Shown in pieces: positions 32,676 through 37,802 of a stretch of 37,802 bases of DNA. The stretch is from CAILLO01 sp964579735 (GTDB lineage: Bacteria; Bacillota; Clostridia; Saccharofermentanales; UBA5734): NCBI GenBank assembly GCA_964579735.1, contig CAZOHH010000013.1, positions 1-37,802 of the forward strand, in the 5' to 3' direction. A model generated the notes under the pieces. It saw only the letters and a program-made list of their open reading frames with translations, was not told the DNA's origin and ran no database searches. The number at the start of each line of letters is the position of its first letter. Within the stretch, counting starts at the first letter, position 1. The position numbers and the translations under genes are program-made.

Positions 32676-35158
32676 TCATCTCCGAAGAACTCGGAAATCC
32701 TCTCGGCGACTTCCTTCGACGTCGTCGCCTCCACTGGGTGCCATTCGTCGGGGAAGAGGGAGCGGTATTCCGGTTTTCCATAGCGCTCATCCAGCAGCAG
32801 GATGAACCCGCGATCCGAGTCGCTGCGGATCAAACGGCCCGCAGCCTGCTGGACCTTGTTGAAGCCAGGATACATATACGCGAATTCGAACCCCGAACCG
32901 AATGCGTTCGCGAAGTAGTCCTTCATCACTTCTCGCTCACCACACAACTGCGGCAGCCCGACACCGACGATCACGACTCCTGTGAGTCGCTCGCCGACGA
33001 GATCGATTCCCTCGCCGAAAACGCCGCCAAGCACCGCGAAGGCCACCAGCGTGCGCTTTCCGAAATGCGAGAAGCGCTCGAGGAATGCCTCCCGCTTCGC
33101 TTCGTCCATCCCTTGCGATTGAACGACGATATCGATGCCCTTTGATTCGGCTTCGCCGTGCAGAAGGGACTGATAGGCATAGGCGACGGACCTTAGATAG
33201 TCGAAGGAGGGCAGATAAACGAGATAGTTCCCGGTTCGCTGGCTCGTCGCAGCCAGGATGTGCGATGCGACGGCAGGCAGGGAAGAGGACCTGGCAGCGT
33301 ATTTCGTCGAGAGGGTCTCGACGCAGAGAAGCAATAGATTCTCTTCGGGAAAAGGGGAGGAAAGGAGGAGCTTCTCGGGGCGATCCTCGGTGCGTGGACC
33401 ACAAAGCAATCCTGCGAAGTAGTCGGGTGGGGACATGGTCGCCGAAAAGAAGATCGCGGAATGTTTATCCAGGTAGGTATCCCTGACCCTGCGCGAGGCA
33501 TCGAGGCACATGAGGCGCAAGGCAAGTCCAGTCGGACTCGAGTCGGCCGTCGTGACATAGGTGGCGTCGAAGAACTCCTCCTGTACTCGGAGAAAGAACA
33601 TGCATTCGAAGAAGAAATCCTGGAGGTTCCGTCGGTTTCTTCCAGCGGGCAGTGCATCGATGGGATCGCGGCATACCGCCACGAAACGCCGCAATAGATT
33701 CACGAGCGCTTCCGGCTTCCGTCGGGAGGCACGGAAGGGTCCCATCGCGACGACGTCCTTTTCGGTGAAGGTAGGCTCCACGGCGGATATCCCCGGACCT
33801 TCCGCCTTGAGGTCGTCGCTGCAGGTCAGCATGTAGCGGGCTATGGAGCCCAGCGCGCGGGCTATCATCGGGTCCTGTCCTACGGCTGCCCTCCGAGCAG
33901 CCGCAAGACCTCCTGATGTGATCCCTGCGCTGTACATCCCCCGGGATCGTTCAGGCAGGTTGTGGGCTTCATCCACGAGCAGCGCGTACCCTCCGGCCGC
34001 TTCTTCCCCGAAGAATCGTTCCAGGCGGATCCTGGGATCGAAGACGTAGTTGTAGTCGGCGATGATCACATCGCATTGAAGCGAAATATCGAGCGACAAT
34101 TCGAAGGGACAGACTTGAAAGACCTCAGCGGTACGGACCACCTCTTCGCGGCGGATCGCATCCGCCTGATAGAGGTCCCCCAGTGCGCTTCGAAGCCGGT
34201 CGTAGTAGCCGACCGCGAAGCGGCAGCGATTCGGGTCGCAATACATTTCGGGGCAAAGGCAGATCTTCTCCTTGGCAGTAAGCGTCAGGGACTTGAGGAC
34301 CATTCCCTTTGCACGCATGTCGTCGAGCGCCTTTTCAGCGGAAAAGCGCGTGGACGTCTTCGCGGTCAAGTAGAAGATCCTGTCGCAGTAGTTGCGCGGA
34401 AGCGACTTGACGGCAGGAAACAGCGCCGAAATCGTCTTGCCCGTGCCTGTCGGCGCCTGGACCAGCAAAGCGGAGCCTCTTCTCACGGCACCGAGCGTCT
34501 CCTGCATGAATCGTTTCTGACCGGATCGGATGGACGAATAGGGGAAGGCCAGAGAAGTAAGGGAATGATTCCTGCGGCTTCGATGGTCGGTAAGGCGCAG
34601 CGCCCAGTCGCAATAGCTCTCCGCCGTATCCTGGAAGAATCTCCGGAGGGTCTGCGATTCGACGTTGCGGACGTGCTCTCTATATTCGAGCGTATCCGAG
34701 GAGACATAAGCCAGCGTGACGCGATGCACCTGTCGCGGGTTTTCGGAAGCGACCTCCAACATATGGGCATAGAGCATCGCCTGCGCCCAGTGCACGGGCT
34801 CCCCGCCATCGGGGAGGTCGGAGAGGTCGCCTGCGACGGATTTAGCCTCGATGACGGTCGTGGTGCCGCCTTCCTCGAGCAGGGCATCCACGCGCCCGGA
34901 TATCCGCAGCACCATTCCGCCGGACGGGTGGTCGGCGCGAACGGTGATTTCACTGGAGACCTTCCCGTGCTCATGGCGGGTTTCGAGTTCCTTGAAGAAA
35001 AGCCTGTGGGTACGGGTGCCATCCGTTGCCGACAGGCCACTGAACACAAGCGGGGAAAGACCGCCGCTCCGGTGGACGAACTCGGCAAGACCCCGCACCG
35101 AGATGCGCACGACATTGGAATCGATGGATGTCGAAGCGATAGGGGGAAGGTCGGTCAT
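32672..35158 (-). CDS. PD-(D/E)XK nuclease / Rad3-type (DinG/XPD-like) helicase fusion
   Basis: The 828-residue protein combines two activities. Residues about 15-190 carry a PD-(D/E)XK-like core: GRVDALLEEGG with D91, then TVIEAKS with E104 and K106, and a following helix WAQAMLYAHML. From about 205 it is a superfamily 2 Rad3/DinG helicase with Walker A APTGTGKT at 235-242 and DEAH at 396-399. Cysteines C300, C302, C307, C312 and C350 fit an iron-sulfur cluster in the CPEMYCDPNRC...VCPFEL form. The C-terminal half contains AIFFSATMSPPDYFAG, LGGVFGEGIDLVGERLTGVV and QAAGRLIRSDSDRG. Of two ATG codons the one at 35158 has proper spacing to AAGGAGT. It probably acts in DNA repair or processing of branched DNA; substrate and polarity are unknown. 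Confidence 0.9.
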   Translation of the reverse strand: MTDLPPIASTSIDSNVVRISVRGLAEFVHRSGGLSPLVFSGLSATDGTRTHRLFFKELETRHEHGKVSSEITVRADHPSGGMVLRISGRVDALLEEGGTTTVIEAKSVAGDLSDLPDGGEPVHWAQAMLYAHMLEVASENPRQVHRVTLAYVSSDTLEYREHVRNVESQTLRRFFQDTAESYCDWALRLTDHRSRRNHSLTSLAFPYSSIRSGQKRFMQETLGAVRRGSALLVQAPTGTGKTISALFPAVKSLPRNYCDRIFYLTAKTSTRFSAEKALDDMRAKGMVLKSLTLTAKEKICLCPEMYCDPNRCRFAVGYYDRLRSALGDLYQADAIRREEVVRTAEVFQVCPFELSLDISLQCDVIIADYNYVFDPRIRLERFFGEEAAGGYALLVDEAHNLPERSRGMYSAGITSGGLAAARRAAVGQDPMIARALGSIARYMLTCSDDLKAEGPGISAVEPTFTEKDVVAMGPFRASRRKPEALVNLLRRFVAVCRDPIDALPAGRNRRNLQDFFFECMFFLRVQEEFFDATYVTTADSSPTGLALRLMCLDASRRVRDTYLDKHSAIFFSATMSPPDYFAGLLCGPRTEDRPEKLLLSSPFPEENLLLLCVETLSTKYAARSSSLPAVASHILAATSQRTGNYLVYLPSFDYLRSVAYAYQSLLHGEAESKGIDIVVQSQGMDEAKREAFLERFSHFGKRTLVAFAVLGGVFGEGIDLVGERLTGVVIVGVGLPQLCGEREVMKDYFANAFGSGFEFAYMYPGFNKVQQAAGRLIRSDSDRGFILLLDERYGKPEYRSLFPDEWHPVEATTSKEVAERISEFFGDD

Positions 35159-35201
35159 CATGACTCCTTGTTGAAAGGACAAAGGGAGGGTCTTCCCCTC
35201 G

Positions 35202-35230
35202 ATTCTACCCATTGCCGGGATCAGGAGCAA
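35202..35230 (-). promoter_or_regulatory. Probable promoter of the nuclease-helicase gene
   Basis: On the minus strand TTGCTC (35230-35225) and TAGAAT (35207-35202) are separated by 17 bases. The start near 35195 leaves a leader of about 37 bases. It lies just beyond the tRNA-Leu terminator, so the helicase has its own transcript. Confidence 0.6.
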
Positions 35231-35249
35231 TCCGTCCGAGCGTCTCCGG

Positions 35250-35286
35250 AAAAAAGAAAGAAGGTCCCGTTGGCACGGAACCTTCT
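35250..35286 (-). terminator. Rho-independent terminator of tRNA-Leu
   Basis: On the minus strand AGAAGGTTCCGT pairs with ACGGGACCTTCT (12 bp, one G-U pair) around a GCCA loop. It is followed by a T-rich run, TTCTTTTTT. It begins three bases after the tRNA CCA end. Confidence 0.92.
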
Positions 35287-35288
35287 GC

Positions 35289-35375
35289 TGGTGCGGAAGA
35301 CAGGACTTGAACCTGCACAGCCTTGCGACTACTAGAACCTGAATCTAGCGCGTCTGCCAATTCCGCCACTCCCGC
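35289..35375 (-). tRNA. tRNA-Leu(CAG)
   Basis: An 87-base class II tRNA with encoded CCA. Acceptor GCGGGAG pairs with CTTCCGC (one G-U pair). The anticodon stem CTAGA/TCTAG encloses TTCAGGT, anticodon CAG, reading CUG. A long variable arm follows, as in leucine tRNAs, and the discriminator is A. A possible -10 box TATAGT lies at 35396-35391, without a convincing -35. Confidence 0.96.
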
Positions 35376-35416
35376 GAGCAGTGTCATCTTACTATACGGA
35401 AAATTGAAAAGCAATA

Positions 35417-35425
35417 TGGTAGAAT
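35417..35425 (+). promoter_or_regulatory. Extended -10 promoter of murD
   Basis: TGGTAGAAT at 35417-35425 fits an extended -10 element (TGn followed by TAGAAT). No good -35 lies 16-18 bases upstream, which extended -10 promoters tolerate. Start near 35432, leaving a short leader before murD. Confidence 0.55.
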
Positions 35426-35446
35426 CGTTTAGCGGAGGATGCAGCA

Positions 35447-36868
35447 TTGAATCGAAAGCTTGATTACTTCAAGACCCACATGCAAGGCAGGAAGATCGCA
35501 GTCCTGGGAGTCGGCGTCAGCAATCGTCCTCTGATACGTTATATCCATCGGCTCGGTGCCGTCATCACCGCCTTCGACATGGCGGATCCTACCGATGAAG
35601 TCCTCAAGAAGACCATGGACGATTTCCGGCTGGAAGGCATCGATATCTCCTGGTCCCTCGGAAAGGACTACCTTTCGGCCCTCAAGGGGTTCGACATGGT
35701 CTTCCGAACTCCGAAGGTCCGCTTCGACATCCCCGAACTCGTCGCAGAGCGGGAGCGGGGCGCCGTCATCACGTCCGAGATGGAAGTGTTTCTCGAACTA
35801 TGCCCGGCGAAGACCTTCGGCGTTACCGGAAGCGATGGCAAGACGACGACCACGACGCTGATCTCCCTGTTTCTCAAGGAGGAAGGCTACCACGTATGGC
35901 TGGGGGGCAATATCGGAACCCCTCTGCTGGACCGGATCGACGAAGTCGAGGACATCGACATGGTCGTGCTGGAACTCTCCAGCTTCCAGCTCCACACCAT
36001 GAGGAAAAGCACGGATGTCGCGGTCGTGACCAATATCTCCCCGAACCACCTCGATGTCCACAAGGACTACATGGAATACATCGACGCGAAGAAGAACCTG
36101 ATGCTCTACCAAAGCTTCATGGGTCGCCTCGTGCTGAATGCCACGAATTATGAGTCGAGGTCCTTGTCTTCCGAAGCCAGCGGACGGGTCGTCTTCTTTG
36201 GCAGAAGCAATACGGAAGGCTTCCCTGGTGCCTTCCTCGTGGATGGTGTCCTTGAGTATCACGAACCTTCCCAGGATCGACACATGTCCGTAGTGCCCGC
36301 AGATGAAATCGTGATTCCAGGCCGCCACAACCAGGAAAACTACCTGGCTGCCATCGCCGCGACCGTCGAATATGTCTCGCCGGCCTCGATGGCTCGCGTC
36401 GCCCGCACCTTCCGCGGCGTCGAGCACCGGATGGAGCTCGTCCGCGAGCTCGACGGAGTCCGCTACTTCAACAGTTCCATCGATACGAGTCCGACTCGAA
36501 CGAAGGCCGCGCTGAAGGCACTCGAGGACCGGGGCGAAAGCGTGGTGCTGATTGTGGGAGGGAAGGACAAGAAATGCGACTATACGGGTCTCGGCGAAGC
36601 GATTCTCGCAGTCTGCGACCGAGTCGTCCTCTGCGGCGACAATGTCCCGCTGATCGTGAAGTCAATCCTCGTGGCCTGTGAACGTCGGGCGCAGCCGGAA
36701 CCGATGATGGTCCATTGTTCCGGATATGAAGAAGCGGTCCTGGAAGCGCGGCGGCTGGCAAGGCCCGGCGAAGCCGTCGTTCTTTCTCCGGCTGGAACCA
36801 GTTTCGACCGTTTCCGCAATTTCGAGGATCGGGGGAATCTCTTCAAGAAGATCGTCCTCGGGCTCTGA
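35447..36868 (+). CDS. murD: UDP-N-acetylmuramoylalanine--D-glutamate ligase
   Basis: The 473-residue Mur ligase adds D-glutamate to UDP-MurNAc-L-Ala in the cytoplasmic phase of peptidoglycan synthesis. The N-terminal Rossmann-like domain has KIAVLGVGVSNRPLIRYI. The central ATP-binding domain has GVTGSDGKTTTT at 125-136, GGNIGTPLLD, LELSSFQL and TNISPNHLDVH. The C-terminal domain has GVEHRMELV, YFNSSIDTSPTRTKAAL and LIVGGKDKK. It starts at TTG 35447, eight bases after GGAGG at 35434-35438. The gene stands alone between tRNA genes, outside any division/cell-wall cluster. Choice of MurD over other Mur ligases rests on NSSIDTSPTRTKAAL and SSFQL. Confidence 0.94.
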   Translation: MNRKLDYFKTHMQGRKIAVLGVGVSNRPLIRYIHRLGAVITAFDMADPTDEVLKKTMDDFRLEGIDISWSLGKDYLSALKGFDMVFRTPKVRFDIPELVAERERGAVITSEMEVFLELCPAKTFGVTGSDGKTTTTTLISLFLKEEGYHVWLGGNIGTPLLDRIDEVEDIDMVVLELSSFQLHTMRKSTDVAVVTNISPNHLDVHKDYMEYIDAKKNLMLYQSFMGRLVLNATNYESRSLSSEASGRVVFFGRSNTEGFPGAFLVDGVLEYHEPSQDRHMSVVPADEIVIPGRHNQENYLAAIAATVEYVSPASMARVARTFRGVEHRMELVRELDGVRYFNSSIDTSPTRTKAALKALEDRGESVVLIVGGKDKKCDYTGLGEAILAVCDRVVLCGDNVPLIVKSILVACERRAQPEPMMVHCSGYEEAVLEARRLARPGEAVVLSPAGTSFDRFRNFEDRGNLFKKIVLGL

Positions 36869-36886
36869 AGAACCTCTCGTTCCATG

Positions 36887-36920
36887 CAGAAGAGGCGTCC
36901 CTTGCGGGACGCCTCTTCTG
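36887..36920. terminator. Strong hairpin between murD and tRNA-Tyr, probable bidirectional terminator
   Basis: A perfect 15-bp stem, CAGAAGAGGCGTCCC with GGGACGCCTCTTCTG, encloses a TTGC loop. It lies 18 bases after the murD stop and 5 bases after the tRNA-Tyr CCA end on the other strand. Neither side has a real T tract (TCTTGT on the plus side), so it may act as a bidirectional or processing hairpin. Confidence 0.7.
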
Positions 36921-36925
36921 TCTTG

Positions 36926-37010
36926 TGGTGGGGGGAGGTGGATTCGAACCACCGAAGTCGAAGACAACAGATTTACAGTCTGCCCCCTTTGGCCGCTCGG
37001 GAATCCCCCC
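36926..37010 (-). tRNA. tRNA-Tyr(GTA)
   Basis: An 85-base class II tRNA with encoded CCA. Acceptor GGGGGGA pairs with TCCCCCC, the anticodon loop is CTGTAAA with anticodon GTA, a long variable arm follows as in bacterial tyrosine tRNAs, and the T arm is GGTGG-TTCGAAT-CCACC. It is the second tRNA of a two-gene unit, six bases after the CAT-anticodon tRNA. Confidence 0.96.
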
Positions 37011-37016
37011 ACGGAA

Positions 37017-37093
37017 TGGTGGGCCTTCAGGGACTTGAACCCCGGACCAACCGGTTATGAGCCGGCCGCTCTGACCATCTGAGCTAAAGGCCC
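37017..37093 (-). tRNA. CAT-anticodon tRNA, probably tRNA-Ile2 (lysidine type)
   Basis: A 77-base tRNA with encoded CCA. Acceptor GGGCCTT pairs with AAGGCCC, and the anticodon stem GCCGG/CCGGT encloses CTCATAA, anticodon CAT. Automated tools may call it Met. The GGxCCTTTAGCTCAG start and the G-C-rich stem ending before CTCATAA resemble the Bacillus and Mycoplasma isoleucine tRNA whose C34 is changed to lysidine by TilS to read AUA. The distinction from elongator methionine tRNA is inference. Confidence 0.9.
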
Positions 37094-37136
37094 GTTCGAT
37101 CCCGAAGCATCGTCCGTTTCCGGAGCGACAGAATGG

Positions 37137-37166
37137 ATTATATAGAAGGGGCAACCCAAGCGTCAA
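37137..37166 (-). promoter_or_regulatory. Promoter of the tRNA-Ile2/tRNA-Tyr unit
   Basis: On the minus strand TTGACG (37166-37161) and a perfect TATAAT (37142-37137) are separated by 18 bases. The start falls near 37130, about 37 bases before the first tRNA base. Confidence 0.8.
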
Positions 37167-37193
37167 GAAGTATTTATTCCGTTCAACGAAGGG

Positions 37194-37199
37194 TATAAT
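37194..37199 (+). promoter_or_regulatory. -10 element of the rubredoxin-like gene
   Basis: A perfect TATAAT without a convincing -35 at 16-18 bases. It would start transcription near 37206, about 33 bases before the ATG. It is divergent from the tRNA promoter. Confidence 0.45.
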
Positions 37200-37238
37200 C
37201 GAATGAGGTGATTCAATCCAAAGAAGGAGGGCATCCCA

Positions 37239-37571
37239 ATGACCGTATTCCGTTGCACCGTCTGCGGCTACAAGCACGAAGGACCCGACGCTCCTGATTT
37301 CTGCCCCAAGTGCGGGGCTCCCAAGGACAAGTTCGTCCAGTTGGACGACGATGCCGCAAAGAAGGTCGTCTCGGCAGCCCGCACCAACTCCATCCATGCC
37401 GAGTTGATCGCGATCGCCGACCGCATCGTCACCCTGGCACAGGAAGGCATCGACATCAATCTGGATCCTCCCTGCGTCGCCCTCTTCCACAAAGCCGTCG
37501 AGGAGGCGGTCCATATCCGTCAACGCAGCAAGGCCGAAATCGAGGGACATGTCGGAAAGGGCAAGTGGTAA
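37239..37571 (+). CDS. Small rubredoxin-like protein
   Basis: The 110-residue product begins with a rubredoxin-type metal ribbon: FRCTVCGYKHEG with two cysteines and DFCPKCGAPKDKF with two more (residues 6, 9, 22 and 25). Four cysteines bind one iron or zinc. Residues 36-105 are helical (AARTNSIHAELIAIADRIVT, then FHKAVEEAVHIRQRSKAEI) and contain conserved-looking His and Glu residues but no match I can name. Ribbons of this type occur in rubrerythrin-related oxidative-stress proteins of anaerobes; an electron-transfer role is inference. AAGGAGGG precedes the ATG. The next 160 bases hold no recognisable gene. Confidence 0.8.
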   Translation: MTVFRCTVCGYKHEGPDAPDFCPKCGAPKDKFVQLDDDAAKKVVSAARTNSIHAELIAIADRIVTLAQEGIDINLDPPCVALFHKAVEEAVHIRQRSKAEIEGHVGKGKW

Positions 37572-37610
37572 CCTTTCATCTCGACCGTTTCCTTTGAATC
37601 GAGTTGCCGG

Positions 37611-37649
37611 CCTTGACGACACGGGGGTTCAAGCTCCGGGACGTCAAGG
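37611..37649 (+). other. Inverted repeat downstream of the rubredoxin-like gene
   Basis: CCTTGACG (37611-37618) and CGTCAAGG (37642-37649) form an 8-bp dyad with a 23-base loop. There is no T tract. It could be an operator or a weak transcript-end structure; no function can be assigned. Confidence 0.35.
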
Positions 37650-37731
37650 TCGATGACATGGATGCGCGCAGACTCCGATGACGCGTTCCATGTATCCGTA
37701 TGTCGAGCGAAGTCCCAGGGAGTGTACGATC

Positions 37732-37802
37732 ATGCAGGGCATAGACAAAAAAGCCGAATCGAACTCCAGACACTGGCTTCTGTCCGCGACCATGGGTCTC
37801 GG
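37732..37802 (+). CDS. Possible start of a truncated ORF at the right edge
   Basis: From the ATG at 37732 an open frame of 23 codons runs off the window, with GGGAG at 37718-37722 as a plausible ribosome site. The frame is also open back to an ATG at 37690 without a ribosome site. The visible residues (MQGIDKKAESNSRHWLLSAT and on) suggest a basic N-terminus entering a hydrophobic segment. Too little is present to name a function. Confidence 0.4.
   Translation, partial: MQGIDKKAESNSRHWLLSATMGL

Noticed and set aside
33962..35335. Plus-strand ORF of 457 codons
   Set aside because: It lies antisense to the helicase gene and runs into tRNA-Leu; it shows no recognisable domain, while the minus-strand frame has many helicase motifs.

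Overview
The window reads as a chromosomal segment of a Gram-positive-type bacterium of the phylum Bacillota (Firmicutes). Composition is GC-rich (high 50s % by eye) and the genetic code is standard, with TGA, TAG and TAA stops. The evidence for Bacillota is gene order: efp - asp23 - amaP - DUF2273 - nusB - xseA - xseB - ispA - dxs - tlyA - nadK - argR - recN, and rny - ymdB ... lspA - rluD ... phoH - ybeY - era - recO. RNase Y, YmdB, YqeG, Asp23/AmaP and DUF881 proteins also point there. The second type II topoisomerase resembles the divergent pair seen in clostridial-grade Bacillota. I cannot place the organism below phylum. Sporulation genes that often share these neighbourhoods (spoIIIA, spoIVB/spo0A, yqfC/yqfD) are absent from their usual slots, which hints at a non-sporulating lineage. 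A run of exactly 100 N shows that this is a scaffold, possibly from a metagenome.

Layout. 1-1225 (-): 5' part of a uracil permease cut by the window edge. 1368-1595 (+): a promoter, tRNA-Gly(TCC), tRNA-Arg(TCT) and a terminator. 1601-7820 (+): topoisomerase genes parE and parC plus a membrane-anchored protein with a degenerate polysaccharide-deacetylase-like C-terminus. 7827-9266 (-): lysC with its promoter. 9285-10737 (+): yqeG and an endonuclease IV-like gene. 10757-10856: assembly gap. 10938-21567 (+): a 13-gene run from efp to recN, with a second promoter before nadK. 21564-22565 (-): an RluA-type pseudouridine synthase convergent with recN. 22653-32675 (+): an 11-gene run from rny to recO. 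32672-35230 (-): a PD-(D/E)XK/Rad3-type helicase fusion convergent with recO. 35250-35375 (-): tRNA-Leu(CAG) and its terminator. 35417-36868 (+): a stand-alone murD. 36926-37166 (-): tRNA-Tyr(GTA) and a CAT-anticodon tRNA (probably Ile2) with their promoter. 37194-37571 (+): a small rubredoxin-like protein. 37732-end: start of a truncated ORF.

How the genes fit together. The two long runs are core housekeeping: translation (efp, era, ybeY, rluD, tlyA, tRNAs), RNA turnover (rny, ymdB, phoH), isoprenoid precursors (dxs, ispA), NADP and arginine control (nadK, argR), DNA repair (xseAB, recN, recO, nfo, the helicase), the envelope (amaP/asp23, lspA, DUF881 pair, murD) and transcription (nusB). 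Many junctions overlap by 1-4 bases (ATGA, GTGA, TGATG), which implies translational coupling.

I found no mobile element, CRISPR array, phage segment or riboswitch. No wholly new system is evident. The points most worth a second look are a probable ATT start codon for RNase Y, the uncharacterised gene behind parC, two convergent gene pairs that share one CTAG as both stop codons, the nuclease-helicase fusion, and an assembly gap flanked by identical 18-mers. All promoter and terminator calls were made by eye.
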